A stretch of 64,000 nucleotides of DNA, taken from Nocardia bovistercoris. Lineage in GTDB: Bacteria > Actinomycetota > Actinomycetes > Mycobacteriales > Mycobacteriaceae. The stretch lies in contig NZ_JADMLG010000023.1 in assembly GCF_015674855.1 (NCBI RefSeq), positions 41,642 through 105,641 of the forward strand. The letters run 5' to 3'. A program made the position numbers and the translations under genes. The notes beneath the pieces were generated by a model. It worked only from the letters and a program-made list of their open reading frames with translations. It searched no databases and had not been told where the DNA came from. Every line of letters starts with the position of its first letter. Position 1 is the first letter of the stretch. This document shows positions 33,303 to 40,513 of the stretch, piece by piece.

Positions 33303-34133
33303 TTACCCGGCCGGAAACGGTTCCGAGAGCAGGTCAGCGACCATCCGTTCGAGATGATCGGCGGCCAGCGTAACCCCCGCGCGGTCCAGTCGGCTCGCCT
33401 GACCGTGCACGATGTCTCCCCGAACGTTGTAGCAGTAAATGAAGAAGTCGCCCGACGACATACCCCCGTACTGCCCATTTGGCAGTTTCGTCGCGACAAA
33501 GTTCTCCAACGTTCGCGTGATCGGTCCGCTTCGCTGGTTACCGTGGAACGCCTCTATGGCGCTGGTCAACAGGATGATTCGCGCTTCGGGGTTCGACTCG
33601 AAAAACGACGCGCTGAACAGGACGTACGCCGCTTCGTCGTTCGGCATCGGGGTAGTCCGCGGAGCAGCCAACGCACCTTTGAGCGCGGTCGCCAGTTGAT
33701 CGGGGGGCACCGGCCGGACCGCGCCCGCTTGTAGCGTGTTGAACCTGGGGAACGGATCGTCTTCGAACACGATCGTCCCGTGGTGACCAGCGACCGCACG
33801 AGCGCCAGTGTTGGCGGACATGAGTTGGTGCGCTGGCATCTGGTCGGGTTCGCGGGGCACACGGTCACCGAAGTCCGCCCCGACTTGCAGTTTCGCGAAG
33901 GACCCTTGAAGCGCTACCCGCCAACGCGCCGCTTCGTCCTCGGCCTTGTCGCGCGATTGGTACGAGCCCCCAATCAGGAACAGCGTTTCCGCCGTCACGA
34001 TGGATCGCTCAGATTCCGTCGTCAACACAACGCGGGGAACGGCACCGTCGGATGTCAGTTCATGTTGCGGCTCATCAATGTTCAGTCGGGTATGGCCGCT
34101 GACCTCGATATGAATTCGGAATGAGTAGCCCAT
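33303..34133 (-). CDS. HEPN-domain-like protein, candidate defence effector
   Basis: 276 aa. The N-terminal half is beta-rich (FRIHIEVSGHTRLNIDEPQH, VVLTTESERSIVTAETLFLI). The C-terminal third is helical with IILLTSAIEAFHGNQRSGPI, TRTLENFVATKL and YNVRGDIVHGQASRLDRAGV. R-GDIV-H matches the Rx4H motif that defines HEPN RNases, preceded by the polar residues usual in Apea-like HEPN proteins. Such proteins often act in abortive infection or toxin modules. No partner antitoxin was recognised. ATG 34133 is preferred; an in-frame start at 34157 is possible. Confidence 0.6.
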   Translation of the reverse strand: MGYSFRIHIEVSGHTRLNIDEPQHELTSDGAVPRVVLTTESERSIVTAETLFLIGGSYQSRDKAEDEAARWRVALQGSFAKLQVGADFGDRVPREPDQMPAHQLMSANTGARAVAGHHGTIVFEDDPFPRFNTLQAGAVRPVPPDQLATALKGALAAPRTTPMPNDEAAYVLFSASFFESNPEARIILLTSAIEAFHGNQRSGPITRTLENFVATKLPNGQYGGMSSGDFFIYCYNVRGDIVHGQASRLDRAGVTLAADHLERMVADLLSEPFPAG

Positions 34134-34306
34134 CGGGTGACCATAGCCAACCCACATGAGTCACGTACGGCTTTCGGGGCGGTGTGACCACACCCTGCAC
34201 ATGCACGATCTGACGTGCGGCAGGCGAGCGTGCATTTCATGTCGGATGAGACCATATGCCGACACCACCGGACGATGAACCACACCGCCGCAGTCAGGAC
34301 ATCGAC

Positions 34307-34675
34307 ATGGCAAACGAACCGCTCAGGCTCAACCCCGATGCGCCACGGCAGTACACGATGTCAGGTGCCGAAGTGGATTTCTTCGTTTTTGTCCTCTGCT
34401 CCGATCGGGGACAACACGAGCCGGTATTGCTGACAACCGCTCGCCGGGAACTCGGCGGCGGACATGGAATGAATCACGCCTTGAGATGGTTCGCGGCACC
34501 AGCGGTGGGTGAGCAACAGGCGGATGAATTCAACCTGAGCCGCAGTTCGTATGACTTCCGATGCCCTAGGTGTCGTCGCAATCCCAGGATCGACCGACAC
34601 CGCTGGTGGTCGCTGGTTGACGCTGCCGCCATCAACGGCTTGGACTCGATCGACTTGTCTCTGCTACCGTTTTGA
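34307..34675 (+). CDS. Hypothetical protein with CxxC motif
   Basis: 122 aa starting MANEPLRLNPDAPRQYTMSG. It contains VDFFVFVLCSDRGQHEPVLL, FRCPRCRRNPRIDRHRWWSL and a C-terminal helix. The single CPRC pair with nearby His/Cys could bind zinc. No family recognised. Ribosome-binding signal weak. Divergent from the HEPN-like gene. Confidence 0.5.
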   Translation: MANEPLRLNPDAPRQYTMSGAEVDFFVFVLCSDRGQHEPVLLTTARRELGGGHGMNHALRWFAAPAVGEQQADEFNLSRSSYDFRCPRCRRNPRIDRHRWWSLVDAAAINGLDSIDLSLLPF

Positions 34676-34799
34676 CGTAGCCATGAACGTGGCCCCTGGA
34701 CCTGGGCGGGGTTATCTCCCAGCCGAGTCAAGCTGATTCGGGCAGTCTCTAACCCGCTGATCCGGTGGGGCGCTTAGTCGCGCCAACCGGGAGGGTCAC

Positions 34800-35027
34800 A
34801 TGACTAGCGGTCAGAATGGATCGCCGCAGCGTTCCGACAAAGCCAAACGTGGACGTCGTTCCAGCTTGAACCAGTCGAGCACGGTCAGTACCACGGACCT
34901 ACACGCGGCTACGGCCGGATGGGGCGTCACGGTACGATTCGGCATCCTGCTGACATTGAGGCGCACAGCACCCGTTGCGATTTTCGCGTTGGTCGCACGT
35001 TTTGCGGAAGCGAAGGGATGGCTGTGA
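34800..35027 (+). CDS. Small hypothetical protein
   Basis: 75 aa: a basic, Ser-rich N-terminus (SDKAKRGRRSSLNQSSTVST), then a hydrophobic segment (VRFGILLTLRRTAPVAIFAL VARF) that may be membrane-associated. GGGAGGG lies just upstream of ATG 34800. Convergent with the leftward operon ending at 35108. Confidence 0.5.
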   Translation: MTSGQNGSPQRSDKAKRGRRSSLNQSSTVSTTDLHAATAGWGVTVRFGILLTLRRTAPVAIFALVARFAEAKGWL

Positions 35028-35107
35028 CTGGATGGTCGGTTCGCGGCCGAACTCCGCTCTGCCGTCTACTCGTCTGCCCGCGACGGGGTGCGTCACGGGC
35101 AGAGAGG

Positions 35108-35767
35108 TTATGCGGGTTCGGTCACGGTCAGCGCATCGTTGAGGATGCGGTCACGCATCTCGATACCCAGTTCCCGCTTGTTGCTCGATGTGAGCGAACG
35201 GAATTCCTCGGCGCGTTCGGGGGTGTGGAGCGCGTGGGTGACGGTCTGGCCGTTGGCGGACACGTACCCGTGCTGCCCCTCCTGCACCGCGAGCGCGAGG
35301 TAATCGGTTTGCGGCTTGACGTACCGCGACCGCCACCGTTCCGCGTCGTTCGGCACGGGCGCGTTGCCACCGCCCGACTGAGGATTGATCGGACCCGCGA
35401 ACAGGCCCAACGCGAGGGCGCGGTTCATGATGTCCGTTTGCGCCCGCTTGCGTTCCGCGAGCAACGTGTGGAGGTCGGCCGCAGCGACGACCAGATTGGC
35501 GTACACCCCACGGAGCGTTTCGAGGTCCGCACCGGTCATGTACTCCTCGTATTCGCCCATGAACGCCTCGACGGCGGCGGCGCGTTCGGCCTGGCGCTGT
35601 TTCTCCACACCCCGCCGTTCGGCGTCGACCAGCAGTTCGGCGTAGGACGATTCACGCCGCGCCTTCTCGATCATCGCGGCCGTGACCGTGGTGTCTCCGT
35701 CGCGTACCCGTTCTTCGAGGTCGATGACGGCCTGTGCGGCGTCACGCGCCTTCTGTTCCGCGCTCAT
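35108..35767 (-). CDS. Helical hypothetical protein, last gene of the element's leftward operon
   Basis: 219 aa. The first 110 residues are highly charged and helical with coiled-coil character (AAQAVIDLEERVRDGD, RRGVEKQRQAERAAAVEAFM, LLAERKRAQTDIMNRALALG). The remainder is a Gly/Pro/Asn linker and a globular part with SANGQTVTHALHTPERAEEF. The build recalls phage scaffold- or head-associated proteins, but no family is recognised. It overlaps the 61-aa gene upstream by 4 bp. In a phage satellite this slot would hold packaging-interference genes; that is inference. Confidence 0.6.
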   Translation of the reverse strand: MSAEQKARDAAQAVIDLEERVRDGDTTVTAAMIEKARRESSYAELLVDAERRGVEKQRQAERAAAVEAFMGEYEEYMTGADLETLRGVYANLVVAAADLHTLLAERKRAQTDIMNRALALGLFAGPINPQSGGGNAPVPNDAERWRSRYVKPQTDYLALAVQEGQHGYVSANGQTVTHALHTPERAEEFRSLTSSNKRELGIEMRDRILNDALTVTEPA

Positions 35768-35949
35768 TCGTTCATTCCTTCCGTGGATTCCCGCTCGACG
35801 ACGGGGAGATCGGTGCGGGGCTCGGACCGTGTGGGTTCCCGCATGACTACGGCTCCCGACGGTGCAGGCCGGGGCACGGGCGTAGTCGCCGCGCGGGTGA
35901 TGTTCTTCGGCACCGCGACGGGCGCGGGGGGCTGCAATCCATCGTTCAT
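35764..35949 (-). CDS. Small Pro-rich hypothetical protein
   Basis: 61 aa: MNDGLQPPAPVAVPKNITRA, then Arg/Pro/Thr-rich sequence ending VVERESTEGMNE. Probably disordered. It overlaps genes on both sides by 4 bp (ATGA), which is the main evidence that it is real. Confidence 0.55.
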   Translation of the reverse strand: MNDGLQPPAPVAVPKNITRAATTPVPRPAPSGAVVMREPTRSEPRTDLPVVERESTEGMNE

Positions 35950-36101
35950 TTCTTCACGTCCCTTCCGACGTACTCATCCAGTTCGCCCGCTTCGTAGGCT
36001 TTGATGATTTCCACGGGCGACATGTCTTCCAAGTCCCCTTCGGTGAGTTGCTTCACGATCCATTCCTTTGTATCAACGCTTGAAGGGTTTAACTGCGCCA
36101 T
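35946..36101 (-). CDS. Small acidic hypothetical protein
   Basis: 51 aa: MAQLNPSSVDTKEWIVKQLT, EGDLEDMSPVEIIKAYEAGE, LDEYVGRDVKK. Helical and acidic. The stop TGA overlaps the next start. ATG 36101 fits a promoter in which TATTAC sits 6 nt upstream (possibly leaderless); GTG 36056 with AAAGGA is an alternative start. Found by reading the gap between longer genes; the 4-bp overlap supports it. Confidence 0.55.
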   Translation of the reverse strand: MAQLNPSSVDTKEWIVKQLTEGDLEDMSPVEIIKAYEAGELDEYVGRDVKK

Positions 36102-36106
36102 TACTA

Positions 36107-36427
36107 CGTAATACCGAATCCGGTAAGTCGTGTTTTTAAGCCCCCTTTTTGGCCCTCCGTCCCCGTTTCTTCGCGGCCGGTCGTTTCACCGCCGGGCACG
36201 TGTCGTCATGGCGTCGGTACACCACCGATCGCGGCGGAACGTCATACATCGTCCCGGTCATGTCGACCAGCACAGACGGCGTCGTGCAGTCCGGGCACAA
36301 TTCGTGCGCTTGCGGCTCGAACGTGTCCCGATCACCCCACAAATCGTGTTCGTAAACGCCGTTCACGAGGTTAAATCCTTTGGCGGGCATTTGATCGTCC
36401 TCTCCCTCACGTAATATCGAATCCATT
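36107..36427 (-). promoter_or_regulatory. Repeated promoter-like motif GGATTCGRTATTACGT
   Basis: On the minus strand the 16-mer GGATTCG(G/A)TATTACGT occurs twice, ending just upstream of the 51-aa gene (about 36,105-36,122) and of the 84-aa gene (about 36,411-36,427). The embedded TATTAC would serve as -10. Shared spacing to the start codons suggests co-regulated element promoters. Confidence 0.45.
36136..36390 (-). CDS. Small hypothetical protein with CxxC and basic tail
   Basis: 84 aa: MPAKGFNLVNGVYEHDLWGD, ELCPDCTTPSVLVDMTGTMY, then a Lys/Arg-rich C-terminus (KRPAAKKRGRRAKKGA), suggesting zinc and nucleic-acid binding. GAGAGGA precedes ATG 36390. Its promoter shares a motif with the next gene's promoter (see regulatory entry). 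Confidence 0.55.
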   Translation of the reverse strand: MPAKGFNLVNGVYEHDLWGDRDTFEPQAHELCPDCTTPSVLVDMTGTMYDVPPRSVVYRRHDDTCPAVKRPAAKKRGRRAKKGA

Positions 36428-36472
36428 TTATCGGATAATGCCCCAATTTCTAACACCCCGAGGCCCGGCCAT

Positions 36473-36712
36473 TTATCGGCCGGACAATGTGCGTTTGCAA
36501 TGCGGGCACCGTCCGTCATCGGTCGGCGGAATGACCGGCCCGCGCGGGTCGCGAGGATGCCGTGGAGATTTCGACCACAACCGCCTCTTGCAACCAGGGC
36601 AATGCGGGAATGTCGACCACACCCCCCGACGCGATTCCGTCCCGTCGAGTTCCGACGCTTTCAACCGGCGCACCTTCACCGCCGATGCCCGCCGTAGTTT
36701 GATGTCGCCCAT
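36473..36712 (-). CDS. Small zinc-ribbon protein
   Basis: 79 aa. CPGCKRR (about residues 38-44) and CPHCKRT (about 69-75) form a four-Cys zinc ribbon; the N-terminus is strongly basic (MGDIKLRRASAVKVRRLKAS). Likely nucleic-acid binding. AAAGG lies 9 nt before ATG 36712. It is the first gene left of the iteron cluster. Confidence 0.6.
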   Translation of the reverse strand: MGDIKLRRASAVKVRRLKASELDGTESRRGVWSTFPHCPGCKRRLWSKSPRHPRDPRGPVIPPTDDGRCPHCKRTLSGR

Positions 36713-36769
36713 TGTGATGCACCTTTCATTTCTGAATCACAGGTTTCGGTCGGTCACATATCGGGCCGC

Positions 36770-36977
36770 AATTACACCGGAATTACATGGGGGTGTAACA
36801 CCTTAAACTTGTTACACTGGGAGTGTAATTCCGATGTAATTCCGGCCCCTATTCGACCGATCCCCGTTCGCGACATACTGCTTGACATGCGGTTTCATAC
36901 GTCACCCGATATAAATTGATGTAATTGTGTAATTGTGTAATTCCATGGCTGGCAGTTACACAATTACACGTTTACAC
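36770..36977. repeat. Iteron cluster, candidate replication origin of the element
   Basis: About nine copies of TGTAATT or its complement AATTACA (with near-variants TGTAAC/GTTACA) lie in 200 bp of conspicuously AT-rich DNA. Direct copies start at 36824, 36835, 36920, 36928 and 36936, the last three in exact 8-bp steps; inverted ones at 36770, 36781 and 36962. The cluster directly follows the primase-helicase gene's stop, as iterons do in satellites and plasmids. Confidence 0.7.
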
Positions 36978-38882
36978 CCGTTCGTACGTTCCGTCCGGCT
37001 TCGAATGGTTCACCTGCTGCACTTTGGCAAGGCGGCTCAACGTGGTGCGCACATTGCCGAGTGTCATCGTTCGATCCCATGCTTGCACTCGTTCGTACAC
37101 CTGTTCTGCCGTCAGCACGTCGTGGCCCAATGCTTTGAGCACCGTCCCTTTGGCAGTTCCGCGGCCTGCTTCGACTTCCGCCTGATCCGTGATCCGCCAC
37201 CGGCCGTCCTCGAACGCGACCAGCCATTCGGCGCTTTCCATCTCACGGGCCACCAGGAACATCTTGCCGACCGGTTTGTTCCGAGGCCGTCGCAGCACGA
37301 TCAGCACATCGGCCGCTGCGGTCAATCCTTTGGTACCCGATATCGAATCGACGTAGTCCTCGGCCTCGGCTTTCCGGTCGTGGTGCGCGACGACGATTGC
37401 GCAACTGTGGGTGTGGGCCAGGTCCGAAAGTTCCTTGGCGGGACCGTAGTCCGCAGCGAAAGGGTCTACTCGTCCGGCGCGGGGCTCGCCTTTGAACGCC
37501 GCGAGTGTGTCGATCACAACCAGCGAGCATTCGGGGTGATCGGCCAACCACTCATCCAGCGCGCCGATACCGCCGTCGTTCATATTCGGCCACTCGGTCT
37601 TGAAATGGATCGGGTGGAGCGGTTCCAGTTCATCGCCCGACACAAGGGTTTTCACACGAGATTGAAGCGACCGCCCGCCACCACCTTCGAGGCTGAGATA
37701 CAACACCTCGCCGGGTGTGGTGTCGATCGACTCGAATACCCGCTTACCCTGTGCCACCGCGAGCGAAAGATCCAGCAGCCAAAATGACTTTCCGGTTTTC
37801 GGCGCAGCAACAACGAGCGCCAGTCCCTCCGTCAGAAGGCCCGATGCGATGAACCGCAACTTTGGAAATTTCGCACGCATGAGATCATCGAGCCCCCACT
37901 CGGTGCGCCGTGCGCGTTTCGCCTTGGTCGGCGCGGCGGGTGTGGACACGGCCGATTCCTCCGCGTACGCCTTATGGATTTGTTTGTCGAGGTTTGCGTC
38001 ATCCCACCGACGCGGGAAATCCTCGTGGTCGATTGTGTACGCCTTCGCCCGCTCCTTGGACACACCATGCTCAGCGCACAACCGCCAGAATTGCCACCAC
38101 CCTGCGCTCTTGTCGTCGTATGACCCCGGATTAACGCATCGTACGGCGGCCGGTAATGCCCGCTGTTTGCCCGTTTCCGGGGCTATCGGGCCGTTTCGGG
38201 CATCGTTCCACCGTTTGACACCCCCAGGCCGGGAAACGGGCTTGTAGCCGATTGCCCGTTTGAATTCATCGAGGCCCCACGTACCCTCACGGATGTCGTA
38301 GATTTCGACCTTCCGGCCATCCGGTCCGTGCACCGGCTTGAAACTCTTCATTTCGGGGAGTCGGAGCCACGAGTGCACGTTGTCCTTGTGGTCCGCACCC
38401 ACCGCCCGTGTAAGCGCGGTGTTCATCTCTTGCCATGTGTCCGGGGCCATGGCGTCCTCGATGATGAACCACACGTGTTGATTCCCCAGTGAGCCCGAGT
38501 TGATGATCAGGCATCCCTTGCGCTGCAACCGATTCAACAGGTCCCAGTTCGGATTCTTGTCCGCGTCGATATCCACCCACAGCACGTGTTGTTCCTGGGC
38601 GGGTGTGGCCGTTCGACTGTTGAGCGTCCGACCGACCTCCGACCACACCCCACCGTTGAAGAACGAACTGCGCCCACGTGTCTCCGCTTCGGCCGCGTCG
38701 GCATACAACCGCCCATATCCCTCGCGGGTGTTGGGGTACTTCTGGATCGCACCCGGCTTCACCCCGAACGACGCGACCAGGAATCCGTCCGTCCGGAACA
38801 TCCGCGCGAAATGCGGGGCCATGATCGCCGCATCGCTGAAGTCGGTTTCGATATGGCGCATTGCCACGGTTGATTCGCTCAT
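36972..38882 (-). CDS. Primase-polymerase/helicase replication protein of the element
   Basis: 636 aa. N-terminal archaeo-eukaryotic primase-like domain: acidic motif VLWVDIDADKN (DxD, near residue 90) and SGSLGNQHVWF (the sxH motif, near 120), then HSWLRLPEMKSFKPVHGPDG. The C-terminal RecA/DnaB-like AAA domain has Walker A VAAPKTGKSFWL (about 365-376), Walker B CSLVVIDTLAAF and IVVAHHDRK. The last about 60 residues look like a winged helix, possibly for iteron binding. ATG 38882 follows TAGGA. It resembles prim-pol replicases of AICEs and pri-rep of phage satellites; expected to start replication at the iterons. Confidence 0.85.
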   Translation of the reverse strand: MSESTVAMRHIETDFSDAAIMAPHFARMFRTDGFLVASFGVKPGAIQKYPNTREGYGRLYADAAEAETRGRSSFFNGGVWSEVGRTLNSRTATPAQEQHVLWVDIDADKNPNWDLLNRLQRKGCLIINSGSLGNQHVWFIIEDAMAPDTWQEMNTALTRAVGADHKDNVHSWLRLPEMKSFKPVHGPDGRKVEIYDIREGTWGLDEFKRAIGYKPVSRPGGVKRWNDARNGPIAPETGKQRALPAAVRCVNPGSYDDKSAGWWQFWRLCAEHGVSKERAKAYTIDHEDFPRRWDDANLDKQIHKAYAEESAVSTPAAPTKAKRARRTEWGLDDLMRAKFPKLRFIASGLLTEGLALVVAAPKTGKSFWLLDLSLAVAQGKRVFESIDTTPGEVLYLSLEGGGGRSLQSRVKTLVSGDELEPLHPIHFKTEWPNMNDGGIGALDEWLADHPECSLVVIDTLAAFKGEPRAGRVDPFAADYGPAKELSDLAHTHSCAIVVAHHDRKAEAEDYVDSISGTKGLTAAADVLIVLRRPRNKPVGKMFLVAREMESAEWLVAFEDGRWRITDQAEVEAGRGTAKGTVLKALGHDVLTAEQVYERVQAWDRTMTLGNVRTTLSRLAKVQQVNHSKPDGTYERV

Positions 38883-38884
38883 TC

Positions 38885-39337
38885 CTATTGTCCTGTCTCG
38901 TGATTCGGTCTGCCCGCCGCGCGGCACGCGGCGCGGCCTGCGGGAGTGGCGGGGTGGTCGCACCGGGCGTGTGATCGTTTGGCCCGTTTGACTGGCCCCT
39001 GGCGGATTCGCCACCTTTTCGGGACGCGCGACAACCGACGCCTGTTGCATTTGTCGACCTCATGCGCGGTGAGCGGGTGCGTGCACCGGGGATGTCGGGG
39101 GGCCATCTCCGGCACCGGTCGGTTACGCCGTTCGCACTTCGCAACGGCAGCGGCCTTCTGCGCGTGTCGGCATTCGGCGTGCTCCGGATACCTGACCACC
39201 GCGTCCAGATTCACCGGTGGGGGTGGTTCGAGCGGGCACCCGACGGCGTGAACACCGAACCGAACGTCTTCCGGTACGTCCGGACCGTCGATAAATTCAC
39301 CGCACATGAGGCACTCGTGGTCGACTATCGACGTCAC
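38885..39337 (-). CDS. Cys-rich (zinc-binding) hypothetical protein
   Basis: 150 aa. CLMCGEFIDGPD near the N-terminus, further Cys/His pairs (CRHAQ, RCTHPL, RCDHPA) and a very basic C-terminal half with repeating RC.HP.TxxxRxxC patterns suggest zinc-finger-like nucleic-acid binding. GTG 39337 overlaps the preceding stop by 4 bp and its stop lies 2 bp before the replicase start, so it sits tightly in the replication operon. Confidence 0.6.
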   Translation of the reverse strand: MTSIVDHECLMCGEFIDGPDVPEDVRFGVHAVGCPLEPPPPVNLDAVVRYPEHAECRHAQKAAAVAKCERRNRPVPEMAPRHPRCTHPLTAHEVDKCNRRRLSRVPKRWRIRQGPVKRAKRSHARCDHPATPAGRAACRAAGRPNHETGQ

Positions 39338-39741
39338 GCCACCACACCCCACCGATGAAGTACGGCGATGATGTCGGCCCCCAACATCGCGCGGCCGTCG
39401 ACCTTGTATCCCTTGTCCGGTTCGATGACCTTGCCCGTGACCGGGTGCACCACCCGACCCGAGCGGATTGTCACAACGGGTGAAATCCCGCCGTCGTTGT
39501 CCGTGGCAGCGGGGGGTGTGGTCACGCCGTGTGCAGACGGGTCGATGCCGAGGTACCGCATTACGTCGGCCTTCGACACCTTGTACCGACTACCGATCCG
39601 GCGGACCTGTACCGGAAACTCCCCATTCATGCGCAACGTGTAGGCGTGCTGCCGGGACAACCCGAGCGCCCGCCCGGCCACTTCGATACCCAACATGGCG
39701 GGCAACGCATGGATGTCTTCGATGGTCATTTGACCGGCCAT
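39334..39741 (-). CDS. Excisionase-like HTH protein (first gene of the replication operon)
   Basis: 135 aa. EVAGRALGLSRQHAYTLRMN, then FPVQVRRIGSRYKVSKADVM, is the winged-helix motif of HTH_17/excisionase proteins (about residues 20-62). The C-terminal half is a beta-rich extension (RSGRVVHPVTGKVIEPDKGY). It is divergent from the XRE repressor across a region with operator repeats. Likely the directionality factor or operon activator. Confidence 0.75.
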   Translation of the reverse strand: MAGQMTIEDIHALPAMLGIEVAGRALGLSRQHAYTLRMNGEFPVQVRRIGSRYKVSKADVMRYLGIDPSAHGVTTPPAATDNDGGISPVVTIRSGRVVHPVTGKVIEPDKGYKVDGRAMLGADIIAVLHRWGVVA

Positions 39742-39762
39742 TCTCCATCTCCTCGATCAATG

Positions 39763-39847
39763 TCATGAACACGATTCACGTATGTTCGACGCCAACGGTA
39801 ACCCGTCGTCATGAATACGTGCAACTGGTTCATGAATACGGTATGGT
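39763..39847. promoter_or_regulatory. Operator repeats of the element's genetic switch
   Basis: TCATGAAYACG occurs at 39763-39773, 39809-39819 and 39830-39840, between the divergent excisionase-like and repressor genes. The last two copies are 21 bp apart (two helical turns). TATGGT at 39842-39847 is a -10 for the repressor, giving a leaderless start at 39855. The layout is that of a repressor-controlled lysogeny switch. Confidence 0.65.
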
Positions 39848-39854
39848 CTGTTGC

Positions 39855-40430
39855 ATGACAGAGAAAAGGACAGGTCACGTCGTCGGCCTGAACCTCAAAC
39901 GCATCCGCGTCAAGGCAGGTGACAGCCAGTCGGAGTGTGCACAGCGCGTGTCGGCGTTCGGCCTCAACTGGGCGCAGAGCCATGTGTCATCGCTCGAAAG
40001 CGGCAACCGCAAATCGGTCTCGATCGAAGAATTGTTGATCCTGTCGGACGCCTACAAGGTCCAACTCCATGAGTGGTTCGACGGTGACGGATTTGTCGAC
40101 CTCAACGACGAGTACACGGTCAGTCGCAGCGATATCCAACATGCGTTGAAAGGCGAGGCGGATCACGACGCATCGCGCGTTCTCGACTTCCGAAACGATG
40201 TCCGCCTGCCCGCAGACGAGAGCATCGCCGTGCGCCTCGACATCGACCGTGACGTTGTAATCGGGATCGCCTGCGAACTGTGGGGCCACACCGCCACCGA
40301 GGAACGTGACAAACGGTTGGCCCATCACGGCACCAAGGATCCCGCCGCCATGCGGAACCTCCGGGGCGGCATGACCAAACGACTCGCGAACGAAATCAAG
40401 TTGCATCGGGAGGAGTCAGGAACCAGTTAA
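39855..40430 (+). CDS. XRE-family repressor of the element
   Basis: 191 aa. HTH_3 region VGLNLKRIRVKAGDSQSECA, QRVSAFGLNWAQSHVSSLES, GNRKSVSIEELLILSDAYKV (about 10-65). The C-terminal part contains VRLDIDRDVVIGIACELWGHTA, with no LexA-like peptidase motif seen, so induction may need an antirepressor. ATG 39855 is preceded by a -10 at the right distance for a leaderless mRNA. It shares orientation with the integrase downstream (83-bp gap) and probably represses the divergent replication operon. Confidence 0.8.
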   Translation: MTEKRTGHVVGLNLKRIRVKAGDSQSECAQRVSAFGLNWAQSHVSSLESGNRKSVSIEELLILSDAYKVQLHEWFDGDGFVDLNDEYTVSRSDIQHALKGEADHDASRVLDFRNDVRLPADESIAVRLDIDRDVVIGIACELWGHTATEERDKRLAHHGTKDPAAMRNLRGGMTKRLANEIKLHREESGTS

Positions 40431-40513
40431 ACCCGTTCTCCCACAACTGCATATCTCACATCCGATGCGCCCCGGCAACGGGGCCATTGTCATTTCTAGG
40501 CGAAGGAACTCTG

